Shown in pieces: positions 1-6,370 of a stretch of DNA of 7,145 nucleotides. The DNA comes from Latescibacteria bacterium UBA6620 (GTDB lineage: Bacteria > Latescibacterota > UBA2968). The notes under the pieces were generated by a model. It worked only from the letters and a program-made list of their open reading frames with translations. It did no database searches and was not told where the DNA came from. The position numbers were made by a program, and so were the translations under genes. Within the stretch, counting starts at the first letter, position 1; every line of letters begins with the position of its first letter. The DNA is taken from contig DJHM01000030.1 in NCBI GenBank assembly GCA_002433075.1, forward strand, positions 97,106-104,250, given 5' to 3'.

Positions 1-1202
1 GGATCCTCCATGAAGTCATCCCGCTCGATGTAGATTACTCTCGAAAACGGAATCTGACGGGTGCCCGCAGTCTCATCCTCGGGGTTATTGATCGCTTCGA
101 ACGTCTCTTCCTCCCCCTCGGGGTAATTCTCGATCACGACCTTCAGCGGCCGCATCACTCCGAGCCGACGCGGCGCGCGTTTATTTAGATCCTCCCGAAG
201 CATCGCGTCGAGCAACTCGATCTCGGCCGTCGTCTGACGCCGCGTCACCCCGATCCGATCGATGAAAGCCCGGATCGCTTCCGGCGTATACCCCCTTCGA
301 CGCATCCCCCGGAGTGTGTTCATCCGCGGATCGTCCCAACCGCTCACCACGCCCTGTTCGATCAGTGGAAGCAGTTTCCTCTTGCTCGTCACACAGTGGG
401 TGATGTTAACGCGCGCAAATTCGATCTGGCGAGACGGGAAAATCTCCAGCTCGCGGATATACCAGTCATAGAGCGGTCGATGATCGACGTACTCGTGGGA
501 ACACAGCGAATGCGTGACCCCCTCGATCGAGTCGGATTGTCCGTGGGCGAAGTCGTACATCGGGTAGATCTTCCACCGGGTTCCCGTGCGGTGGTGTGGC
601 GTGTTCAGGATTCGATACATCACCGGGTCGCGCAGGTTGATGTTCGGAGAAGCCATGTCGATCTTCGCCCGAAGGGTTTTCGATCCCACTTCGAAAGAAC
701 CGGCAACCATGCCTTCAAAAAGGTCCAGATTCTCTTCCACCGATCGGTCACGATATGGGCTGTCTTCCCCGGGCTCGGTCAGAGTCCCCCGATGGTCGCG
801 CATCTCGTCGGGCGATAGGTCGCACACATACGCCTTGCTCTTCTCGATCAACCTGACTGCGTACTCGTAAAGCGTCGAAAAATAATCTGACGCGTAGTAG
901 AGCCGGTCTCCCCAATCAAAGCCCAGCCACTTGATGTCCTCCACGATCGCATCGACGTATTCGGTCTCTTCCCGTTCCGGGTTGGTGTCGTCAAACCTGA
1001 GATTACATTCACCCCCAAACGCTTCCGCTACCCGGAAGTCCAATGCGAACGCCATGGCGTGACCGATGTGGAGATATCCGTTCGGCTCTGGTGGAAATCG
1101 CGTCACGATTTTTCCCTCGAAACGACCGCTCGCCAAGTCGGTCTCGATTTCGTCTCGGATAAACCCGAGTGTGCTCCCTGGTTCTTCGCTCTCTTCTGCC
1201 AT
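1..1202 (-). CDS. glnS: Glutaminyl-tRNA synthetase (GlnRS), 3' end cut by window edge
   Basis: A class I aminoacyl-tRNA synthetase that charges tRNA(Gln) with glutamine in the cytoplasm. I translated the minus strand from the ATG at 1202. It stays open for 400 codons to the edge, against about 550 for the full family, so most of the catalytic domain and the beginning of the anticodon-binding beta-barrel region are present. Seen: RFPPEPNGYLHIGHA at residues 35-49 with the HIGH signature at 45-48; RFDDTNPE at 69-76; IYPMYDFAHGQSDSIEG at 212-228; DHRPLYDW at 240-247; VTSKRKL at 271-277, the KMSKS-loop counterpart (E. coli has VMSKRKL); and GWDDPRM. These are GlnRS rather than GluRS signatures. 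An AGGTGA ribosome-binding site sits inside the stop region of the preceding ROK gene, 5 nt away, so translational coupling is likely. A tRNA-Gln gene lies about 750 bp upstream in the same transcript direction. Confidence 0.97.
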   Translation of the reverse strand, partial: MAEESEEPGSTLGFIRDEIETDLASGRFEGKIVTRFPPEPNGYLHIGHAMAFALDFRVAEAFGGECNLRFDDTNPEREETEYVDAIVEDIKWLGFDWGDRLYYASDYFSTLYEYAVRLIEKSKAYVCDLSPDEMRDHRGTLTEPGEDSPYRDRSVEENLDLFEGMVAGSFEVGSKTLRAKIDMASPNINLRDPVMYRILNTPHHRTGTRWKIYPMYDFAHGQSDSIEGVTHSLCSHEYVDHRPLYDWYIRELEIFPSRQIEFARVNITHCVTSKRKLLPLIEQGVVSGWDDPRMNTLRGMRRRGYTPEAIRAFIDRIGVTRRQTTAEIELLDAMLREDLNKRAPRRLGVMRPLKVVIENYPEGEEETFEAINNPEDETAGTRQIPFSRVIYIERDDFMED

Positions 1203-1207
1203 CTCTC

Positions 1208-1909
1208 TCACCTGTTTTCGATACATTCGGCAGCCACCAAGCCGGCCCCGACAATGCCTGCGTCCACGCCCAGAACGACGTTCCGTATTTCAAGTCCGCG
1301 TGCGGCTTCTGCCCAGATGTGCTCTCGTACCGAGGCCTCCATTCCCGTTCGGTAAGGCCCTTCCGCCAATCCGAGCCCGCCACCGATCACAACCCCCTCG
1401 GGATCGAGAGTGTTGATCAGGAACGCCAACGTCACTCCCATCGTCACACCGGCCTCCTCGAGCAACCCACGGCCGGCTGGGTCCCCGTCCTGGGCAGCGG
1501 CGAACACATCCTCGGCCATCGCCACTTCACCCCGGATTTCGCGAAAACGTCGTGCCAGGGCGGGTCCCGACGCCAGGTTCTCCGTCACCGGATGCGAGGT
1601 TACACCACACGACTCACAGATATTCGTCAGCGCCCCGCTACCAATGATCATCGCATTCCCCCGGGCGCCCGCGTAGGGTTCTCCGTCCCGAACCAGGCAA
1701 CCGCCAATCCCTGTGCCGATCGTGACGTAAACCCAATCCCGCCACCCACGTCCCACGCCGAAGACCGCCTCGCCACGAGCGGCCGCACGAACGTCTGAGT
1801 CCACATAGACAGGACTGGAGGTCGCCAACCGCTCGCTCAGATTCCATCCATTCCAGGGAAGGGTGTGGTCGCTCCGGAGGATTCCTTTCAGATCTACAAG
1901 CTCGGCCAC
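1208..1909 (-). CDS. ROK-family (sugar kinase-like) protein lacking the N-terminal phosphate-binding segment
   Basis: ROK proteins are usually about 300-residue sugar kinases or repressors with an ASKHA fold. This ORF gives about 233 residues. Seen: PVYVDSDVRAAARGEAVFG at residues 33-51, with D39 at the place of the catalytic Asp; the phosphate-2 motif TIGTGIGG at 63-70; and, near the C terminus, NTLDPEGVVIGGGLG, the adenosine-side motif. In full-length ROK kinases the catalytic Asp is near residue 100-107, so about 65 N-terminal residues, including the DxGGT loop, are missing. An in-frame stop at 1984-1982, inside tRNA-Gln, rules out an N-terminal extension. The start is uncertain: GTG at 1909 has GAGGA 9 nt upstream, while TTG at 1918 directly abuts that GAGGA. 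The usual ExGH sugar and zinc residues are also altered (GNAMIIGSG, then CESCG with no third Cys before ENLASG). Codons are intact to the stop, 5 nt before glnS. It may be a decayed kinase, a divergent subfamily member or a non-catalytic remnant. Confidence 0.8.
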   Translation of the reverse strand: MAELVDLKGILRSDHTLPWNGWNLSERLATSSPVYVDSDVRAAARGEAVFGVGRGWRDWVYVTIGTGIGGCLVRDGEPYAGARGNAMIIGSGALTNICESCGVTSHPVTENLASGPALARRFREIRGEVAMAEDVFAAAQDGDPAGRGLLEEAGVTMGVTLAFLINTLDPEGVVIGGGLGLAEGPYRTGMEASVREHIWAEAARGLEIRNVVLGVDAGIVGAGLVAAECIENR

Positions 1910-1952
1910 TCGATTCAATCCTCGAAAACACCTTCCTTCGTGGGCATAAAAA

Positions 1953-2026
1953 TGGCTGCCCCCCAGGGATTCGAACCCCGATTACCTGATCCAGAGTCAG
2001 GCGTCTTGCCATTAGACGAGGGGGCA
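1953..2026 (-). tRNA. tRNA-Gln (anticodon CUG)
   Basis: A 74-nt cloverleaf read on the minus strand. The acceptor stem TGCCCCC pairs with GGGGGCA and is followed by an encoded GCCA end. The D arm is GTC/GAC, the anticodon stem CCTGA/TCAGG, the loop CTCTGGA with anticodon CTG, and the T arm CGGGG-TTCGAAT-CCCTG. The U1-A72 pair and G73 fit bacterial tRNA(Gln). It reads CAG codons; CAA would need a second isoacceptor elsewhere. The 5' end lies 6 nt after the gltX stop and a T5 run follows the CCA. It is probably cut out of a gltX-containing transcript. Confidence 0.97.
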
Positions 2027-2032
2027 GCGCAG

Positions 2033-3466
2033 TCAGGATACGTGTTGCTCAGTGGGCAGAACGGCCAGCGCACGATCGAGCCTGCGCAGACACGTATCTT
2101 TGCCCATAACCTCCATCAGTTCGAACAATCCCGGCCCGAAACTGACCCCGCAAAGCGCCAGCCGGGTGGGATGAATCAGTTTTGATGCCGAAAGACCCAG
2201 CTCGCCTGCCAGCGTTCGCGTCGCCCCTTCAACCACGCCTTCATCGAACTCGTCGAGCGCGCGTAGCCGCTCTACGTACTGAGCCAGCCGATCCGGCGTA
2301 TCGGTTTTCCAATGCTTCTTGAGCGCCTTCTCATCGAAATGATCGGGCTCTACAAAAAAATACCGGGCGTGTTCAAAATCCGAAAGTCGCTCTACTCGTG
2401 GCTGCATCATCGCTACGATCCGGAGCAGTTCTGGTTTTCGACTCTCCAGTTCGCGCTCCTCAAGCAGGCCGGAGGCGACCCAGGCTGTTGCAGCCATGGG
2501 CAGAAGCGCTTCGCCCGTCATTGTTCGAATGTGCTCACCGTTCAACCACAGTAGCTTTGCCTCGTCGAAAATCGCGTCCTTCTTGAGCAGCCCTTCCGCC
2601 TTGAATGACTCGACGAGTTCATCGGGCGAGAACACCTCCCGGCCGTCGCCGGGCGCCCATCCCAGCAGCGCAAGAAAATTGAACAAGGCGGACGAAAGAT
2701 AGCCCTGCTCTCGATATTCGGTCACAGTCGTCGCACCGTGCCGCTTGCCCAGTTTCCCACCGTCACTCCCCAGAAGCAGCGTAGAGTGACCGTATTGTGG
2801 AACATCCCAGCCCAGGGCACGACACAGCATAATCTGCTTGGGTGTATTTGAAATGTGATCGGCGCCACGCAATACGAAAGTCACACCCATGTTGTGATCG
2901 TCGACTGCCACTGCAAGGTTGTAGGTGGGAGTCCCGTCAGACCGCTGAATCACGAAATCGCCAATGACATCGTTATCCCATTGGCTCCCGCCCCGAATCC
3001 GATCGTTCCACGTGGTCTCTCCGGGCGGAATCCGAAAGTAGACAACAGGATTGACCCCATTTGCTACGTGTTGTTCCACCTCTTTGGGTGTCGCTGCCGG
3101 AAAGCGTGCACCACGCTTGTCTTTCTGCGCCTGCTTGCGAATCTCCTCCAGTTCCTGGGCATCGGCATAGCAGCGATAGGCCGCGCCAGACGTCAGCAGC
3201 TGATCCACCGCCTCACGATGAGCGGGCTCGTTCTTTGACTGGAAGACCGGCTCTCCATCGTACTCGATTCCCATCCAGGCGAGGCCGTCCAGAATCGTGT
3301 CCAGGGCCGCATCCGTGTTCCGATCCCGGTCGGTATCCTCGACCCGCAACTTGAGGGTCGCTCCGTAGTGTCTGGCGTAGAGGTAATTATAGAGCGCCGT
3401 TCGAGCATTCCCGACGTGGAAACCGCCTGTCGGAGACGGCGCGAATCTGAGGACTTCGGTGGACAT
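2033..3466 (-). CDS. gltX: Glutamyl-tRNA synthetase (GluRS)
   Basis: Charges tRNA(Glu) with glutamate in the cytoplasm. The product is 477 residues, normal for the bacterial enzyme (about 465-490). Seen: RFAPSPTGGFHVGNARTAL at residues 7-25, with HVGN at 17-20 as the HIGH counterpart; RVEDTDRDR at 41-49; FVIQRSDGTPTYNLAVAVDD at 171-190; RGADHISNTPKQ at 200-211; and KLGKRHGATTV at 238-248, the KMSKS loop. The commonest form of that loop is KLSKR; here a Gly replaces the Ser. A single Cys (C99) sits where some GluRS enzymes bind zinc, so a zinc site is unlikely. The ATG at 3466 agrees with the conserved N terminus, but no clear Shine-Dalgarno precedes it. With GlnRS encoded in the same cluster, a discriminating GluRS is the simplest inference. 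It lies between tRNA-Ser(GCU) and tRNA-Gln in one direction, with only 6 nt between its stop and tRNA-Gln. Confidence 0.98.
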   Translation of the reverse strand: MSTEVLRFAPSPTGGFHVGNARTALYNYLYARHYGATLKLRVEDTDRDRNTDAALDTILDGLAWMGIEYDGEPVFQSKNEPAHREAVDQLLTSGAAYRCYADAQELEEIRKQAQKDKRGARFPAATPKEVEQHVANGVNPVVYFRIPPGETTWNDRIRGGSQWDNDVIGDFVIQRSDGTPTYNLAVAVDDHNMGVTFVLRGADHISNTPKQIMLCRALGWDVPQYGHSTLLLGSDGGKLGKRHGATTVTEYREQGYLSSALFNFLALLGWAPGDGREVFSPDELVESFKAEGLLKKDAIFDEAKLLWLNGEHIRTMTGEALLPMAATAWVASGLLEERELESRKPELLRIVAMMQPRVERLSDFEHARYFFVEPDHFDEKALKKHWKTDTPDRLAQYVERLRALDEFDEGVVEGATRTLAGELGLSASKLIHPTRLALCGVSFGPGLFELMEVMGKDTCLRRLDRALAVLPTEQHVS

Positions 3467-3483
3467 AGGAACCGTGGGCGGTT

Positions 3484-3550
3484 GGCTGTGGGCTGCCGGC
3501 GACGTACAGTCGATGGCCCGCCGCGGATATTTGCGCGACAGCCCACTGCC
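3484..3550. repeat. Imperfect inverted repeat in the tRNA-Ser/gltX spacer
   Basis: GGCTGTGGGCTG at 3484-3495 and CAGCCCACTGCC at 3539-3550 are inverted copies that pair at 11 of 12 positions around a 43-nt loop. In the gltX-sense RNA this stem would stand between the tRNA-Ser(GCU) 3' end and the gltX start, closing 18 nt before the ATG. A smaller CGAC/GTCG hairpin can form in the loop. There is no U-run, so it is not a standard terminator. It could be an RNA-processing or leader structure, or a dispersed intergenic repeat. Confidence 0.55.
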
Positions 3551-3562
3551 TAAACGCGTTTG

Positions 3563-3655
<93 letters not shown>

Positions 3656-3744
3656 TTGAGTCTGCCTAATATCGGAAAATTCAGGCCTGAAGCTTAACTA
3701 AAACAACAGACTGGAGCAAGTTTCGCGCGGTTTCACGCGAGGAA

Positions 3745-3832
3745 TGGCGGTGGGGGTGGGATTCGAACCCACGGACCCGTGAAGGTCACTGGTTTTCAAG
3801 ACCAGCTCCTTAAACCACTCGGACACCCCACC
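3745..3832 (-). tRNA. tRNA-Ser (anticodon UGA)
   Basis: An 88-nt type II tRNA on the minus strand. The acceptor stem GGTGGGG pairs with CCCCACC, followed by GCCA. The anticodon arm is CTGGT-CTTGAAA-ACCAG with anticodon TGA, which reads UCA and by wobble other UCN codons. It has a long variable arm and a GTGGG-TTCGAAT-CCCAC T arm. It is the first gene downstream of the minus-strand promoter at 3882-3909 and is preceded by a strong leader hairpin. Confidence 0.97.
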
Positions 3833-3836
3833 TCAG

Positions 3837-3859
3837 GGGCCCAGGACAGGCTTGGGCCC
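3837..3859. other. Perfect hairpin in the 5' leader of tRNA-Ser(UGA)
   Basis: GGGCCCA at 3837-3843 and TGGGCCC at 3853-3859 form a perfect 7-bp GC-rich stem with a 9-nt loop, ending 4 nt before the tRNA 5' end. No U-run follows on either strand, so it is not a terminator. It sits downstream of the predicted start of transcription and would be part of the pre-tRNA leader. A role in 5' maturation is an inference. Confidence 0.5.
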
Positions 3860-3881
3860 GGACGAATCGCTACTCTGGCGA

Positions 3882-3909
3882 AATATCTCCATCGGCCCCG
3901 GAGTGTCAA
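3882..3909 (-). promoter_or_regulatory. Sigma-70-type promoter for the tRNA-Ser/gltX cluster
   Basis: On the minus strand, TTGACA (3909-3904, perfect -35), a 16-nt spacer, then GATATT (3887-3882, 4 of 6 matches to TATAAT). The start of transcription would fall near 3875, about 40 nt before the tRNA-Ser(UGA) 5' end. It is the best promoter candidate upstream of the left-hand cluster. Confidence 0.6.
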
Positions 3910-3972
3910 GACCTTTGTCCTCCAGACTGGACATTCTACCGCCTCACAAGTGAACGAATACCCGAATTCGAG

Positions 3973-4001
3973 TTGACACGATCCTACAGTCAGCCTTTAT
4001 T
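3973..4001 (+). promoter_or_regulatory. Sigma-70-type promoter for the lipoprotein gene
   Basis: TTGACA at 3973-3978 (perfect -35), a 17-nt spacer and TTTATT at 3996-4001 (4 of 6 matches) would start a transcript near 4008, about 40 nt before the lipoprotein ATG. It is divergent from the tRNA promoter, with the two -35 boxes 63 nt apart. Confidence 0.55.
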
Positions 4002-4047
4002 TCGCCGCGATTGAAGATCTCGACGACACACTGAATCTGAGGCTCTC

Positions 4048-4542
4048 ATGCTGACCAAACGCCTTGCAGCCCCCGTCCTCTGTCTTCTTCTGATCTGCGC
4101 CTCCTCGTGCACGGACGATATCAAGTGGCAGAATAAATTCAAGGGAATCTGGGTCCTACAGAGCCGCGTGCTTCCCGACGGCAAGGAGATCACCCCACCC
4201 GCAATCAGCGGGCGAATGGAGTGGTTCCCGATGGACGCAGAACACGCCCATCTCAGCTTCCTCACGACCTACGACCCTGAGTCGGTACAAGTCCAGGGCG
4301 ATCACATCACCCTCAAGGGCACCACCGCCTACGATAGGACCACCTACATGAAATTCGGAGGCGGCCTTTCTCCCCACTACACCGAAGGCGCGAGCACGGA
4401 GACCCTCACTACCTCTGGGACCATCGCTGAGGACAGGACCCGCTTCACCTGGACCGACGACGCCGGGCTAACGCTCACCTTCGATGGAGATCTCCTCACG
4501 ATCCGGCATCCGGACGGCACCCTCGACACACTGACCCAGTAG
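4048..4542 (+). CDS. Small predicted lipoprotein, possibly lipocalin-like
   Basis: A 164-residue exported protein of unknown function. The N terminus has basic residues (K4, R5), a hydrophobic stretch at about 6-17, and a lipobox-like ASSC ending at C21, the expected lipidated cysteine. Thr follows it, so outer-membrane sorting is more likely than inner-membrane retention if Lol rules apply. The mature part, KFKGIWVLQSRVLPDGKEI and onward, is rich in short beta-type segments (QGDHITLKGT, FTWTDDAGLTLTFDGDLLTI). The G-x-W-x-L...LPDG opening resembles lipocalin-like domains, but I cannot assign a family. The ATG at 4048 is supported by GAGG 5 nt upstream, by the signal peptide and by the promoter at 3973-4001. 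It is monocistronic or loosely linked to what follows. A short hairpin overlaps its stop. Confidence 0.85.
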   Translation: MLTKRLAAPVLCLLLICASSCTDDIKWQNKFKGIWVLQSRVLPDGKEITPPAISGRMEWFPMDAEHAHLSFLTTYDPESVQVQGDHITLKGTTAYDRTTYMKFGGGLSPHYTEGASTETLTTSGTIAEDRTRFTWTDDAGLTLTFDGDLLTIRHPDGTLDTLTQ

Positions 4543-4558
4543 CTGGAAAAACGCCAGT
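4540..4558 (+). other. Weak hairpin overlapping the lipoprotein stop codon
   Basis: TAGCTGG and CCAGTCTA can pair as seven base pairs with one bulged T around the loop AAAAACG. No T-run follows, so it is at most a weak 3' end or mRNA-stability structure. Confidence 0.25.
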
Positions 4559-4574
4559 CTACAGGGCAAAGTGG

Positions 4575-4603
4575 TTGCCGGGGGTGGCCCCATCGTGTAT
4601 TAT
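4575..4603 (+). promoter_or_regulatory. Candidate promoter for the nnr gene cluster
   Basis: TTGCCG at 4575-4580 (4 of 6 matches to -35), a 17-nt spacer and TATTAT at 4598-4603 (5 of 6 matches to -10). Transcription would start near 4610, leaving a leader of about 160 nt before the nnr start. If real, it argues against translation from the TTG at 4575 or the GTG at 4584. Confidence 0.45.
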
Positions 4604-4775
4604 TTTCGACGGCCAGTCGATCGGTCTACATACACGGCAGGGACCTGGACCCGCGACGGAAGGGCTTGTCCAGATCGGTCGTTGGGGGATTCTGGTCGTC
4701 TTCCAGGGCCGGCACGAGAATCCACCCGCCATCTTTGCCGTCGTCGCCGAAAATGGCTCGTTCGGGGAACCATGA
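4575..4775 (+). CDS. Doubtful 66-codon ORF overlapping the nnr start
   Basis: The product would be 66 residues from TTG at 4575, or 63 from GTG at 4584. There is no recognisable domain; the C-terminal half (GRWGILVVFQG, then AIFAVVAENGSF) could form two beta strands. In favour: the stop overlaps the nnr start as ATGA, a classic coupling arrangement, and nnr itself has only a weak ribosome-binding site (GGGGAA). Against: there is no ATG, no clear Shine-Dalgarno, a promoter-like sequence covers both possible starts, and the overlap may be chance. It is the only candidate for coding in the 229-base gap between the lipoprotein and nnr. Confidence 0.3.
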   Translation: MPGVAPSCIIFDGQSIGLHTRQGPGPATEGLVQIGRWGILVVFQGRHENPPAIFAVVAENGSFGEP

Positions 4776-6358
4776 TCCCACATCTACGGCTCCTGACGGG
4801 TGCCCAAATGGCCCGGATCGACGCCGAAACGATCCAGGCTGGGACGCCGGGCCACTTGCTGATGGCTCGCGCAGGCGCGGGCGTTGCCGCAGTCTTAAGG
4901 GAAACCCTAGGCGGGTTCGCCGGGCGCCGAATTGCAGTCCTGTGTGGCAAGGGAAACAACGGTGGCGATGGATTCGTCGTCGCCCGTCTGGCGCAGCGGT
5001 TCGGGGCTCACGTTCAGTGTTTTCTGTTCGCCCCCCCCGACCAGGTCCGAGGTGATGCAGCCGTACATCTGGCGGGTGCACGCCGGGCCGGGGTTGAGAT
5101 CGAGGTCCACGAACAACTACCAGCTGGATGGGTCGAAACCCTTGATTCTTCAGACGCGGTTGTCGACGGGCTCCTTGGAACGGGGCTGAAGGGCCCGCCC
5201 AGAGGTGTCCTCGGGGAAGCGATCGACAGCCTCCATCGCACCCGGGCATCGATCTTTGCCATCGACGTGCCCTCGGGGATGGACGCCGACACCGCCGGCG
5301 GTAACCCGCCGGCGTGTGCGGCAACAATCGCTTTCGGCCCGCCGAAACTGGGTCACTTTCTTTTTCCCGGTAGGGCTGCCTGCGGTCGTCTTCATCTTGT
5401 CGACATTGGGCTGTCTCCCTCAGCGATCGAGGCCCTGCCGCCCGTTTTTCTAAATCATGCGGCGGGTGGGACGCTCCCAGAGCGCGACCCTCGCGCTCAC
5501 AAAGGTGACGCAGGACGGGTAGCGATCGTGGCCGGGGCGGCAGGTACTACCGGCGCAGCCGCTATGTCGGCTAGGGCAGCACTCAAGGTGGGTGCCGGTC
5601 TCGTGACCGTAGGGACGCCCACCTCGGTCGTCGACCTGATCGAATCCCACGTCGTAGAATCGATGACACGCGGATTGCCCGAAGTGAGGCGGCATCGTTG
5701 CCTGGCTCGGCGCGCAGGCGGAGAAATCGACCGGCTGATTCGGGATGTTGACGTGGCGGCGATCGGTCCCGGGCTCGGCACGCATCACGAGACGATCGAT
5801 GTCGTCCAGCGTGCTCTTTCGACCGCAAAGGTCCCGACCGTCGTCGATGCCGACGCGCTGAATGCCTTTGAGAGATGTCCAGAGAGGCTTCTTTCCGGCC
5901 ACCCACGGATTCTGACTCCGCATCCGGGCGAGTTTCGTCGACTAATGGGACGACGGGTCGAGAATCCGCTGGTCGACGCACGGGATCTGGCGGACCAGGC
6001 CGGGGCGACGGTTCTCCTCAAGGGTGCTCCCTCTGTCGTCGCCACAAGCGACGGACTGATGTATATTAACCCGAGCGGGAATGCGGGGATGGCCACGGCA
6101 GGATCAGGTGACGTCCTCACGGGGATCCTCGCCGGATTCCTGGGTCAAGGCCTCGATTCAGATGAAGCAGCCTGCCTGGGTGCGTTCATCCACGGTCTGG
6201 CCGGTGATATCGCCGCTGAACGAACGGGCCGACTCGGCCTGACGGCCGGAGATCTGATCGACGCATTGCCCGACGCAGAAGCAGAGGTGACCGAAGGTCG
6301 AAAGCGCTATCTCCGGACCATCCGACCTCCGGCGAACTTCGTTGAAGCATTGAACTAA
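4772..6358 (+). CDS. nnr: Bifunctional NAD(P)H-hydrate epimerase / ADP-dependent NAD(P)H-hydrate dehydratase
   Basis: Repairs damaged NADH and NADPH. The N-terminal YjeF_N domain interconverts R and S hydrates, and the C-terminal domain (ribokinase-like fold) dehydrates the S form using ADP. It is a cytoplasmic enzyme of 528 residues (E. coli Nnr is about 515). Seen: MARAG at 31-35; GKGNNGGDGFVVARL at 59-73; VDGLLGTGLKGPPRG at 131-145 with D132; and AIDVPSGMDADT at 163-174. The second domain begins around HKGDAGRVAIVAG and continues with GLGTHH, VVDADALNAF, LTPHPGEFRRLMG and GNAGMATAGSGDVLTG at 436-451, with catalytic Asp D447 in GSGD. I chose the ATG at 4772 because MIPHLRLLTGAQMARID is the family's usual beginning. 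An upstream in-frame GTG at 4571 would add 67 arginine-rich residues unlike the family. The next gene starts 12 nt after the stop. Confidence 0.97.
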   Translation: MIPHLRLLTGAQMARIDAETIQAGTPGHLLMARAGAGVAAVLRETLGGFAGRRIAVLCGKGNNGGDGFVVARLAQRFGAHVQCFLFAPPDQVRGDAAVHLAGARRAGVEIEVHEQLPAGWVETLDSSDAVVDGLLGTGLKGPPRGVLGEAIDSLHRTRASIFAIDVPSGMDADTAGGNPPACAATIAFGPPKLGHFLFPGRAACGRLHLVDIGLSPSAIEALPPVFLNHAAGGTLPERDPRAHKGDAGRVAIVAGAAGTTGAAAMSARAALKVGAGLVTVGTPTSVVDLIESHVVESMTRGLPEVRRHRCLARRAGGEIDRLIRDVDVAAIGPGLGTHHETIDVVQRALSTAKVPTVVDADALNAFERCPERLLSGHPRILTPHPGEFRRLMGRRVENPLVDARDLADQAGATVLLKGAPSVVATSDGLMYINPSGNAGMATAGSGDVLTGILAGFLGQGLDSDEAACLGAFIHGLAGDIAAERTGRLGLTAGDLIDALPDAEAEVTEGRKRYLRTIRPPANFVEALN

Positions 6359-6370
6359 GCAGAGATCGAC

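Noticed and set aside
1..6. GGATCC at the first base as a biological feature
   Set aside because: It is a BamHI site and most likely a cloning or window boundary; a second GGATCC near 6123 lies inside nnr.
262..870. Plus-strand ORFs across the first 1.2 kb
   Set aside because: They are antisense shadows of glnS, whose minus-strand frame carries all the family motifs.
1928..1953. tRNA-Gln 3' end as an attachment site of an integrated element
   Set aside because: No integrase, no second copy of the tRNA 3' end in the window and no foreign genes; the ROK truncation is noted separately.
1009..2012. Other minus-strand ORFs across the ROK/glnS area (1009-1383, 1638-2012)
   Set aside because: They are off-frame products, arginine/proline-rich without motifs; one runs through the tRNA-Gln gene.
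3680..3691. Perfect 12-nt palindrome TTCAGGCCTGAA followed on the minus strand by TTTT, as an intrinsic terminator
   Set aside because: With a minimum loop of 4 only a weak 4-bp A/T-rich stem remains; the U-run is short. More likely chance.
4571..4771. 67-residue N-terminal extension of Nnr from GTG 4571
   Set aside because: The extension is arginine-rich, unlike any Nnr N terminus I know, and the family's own start is at ATG 4772.
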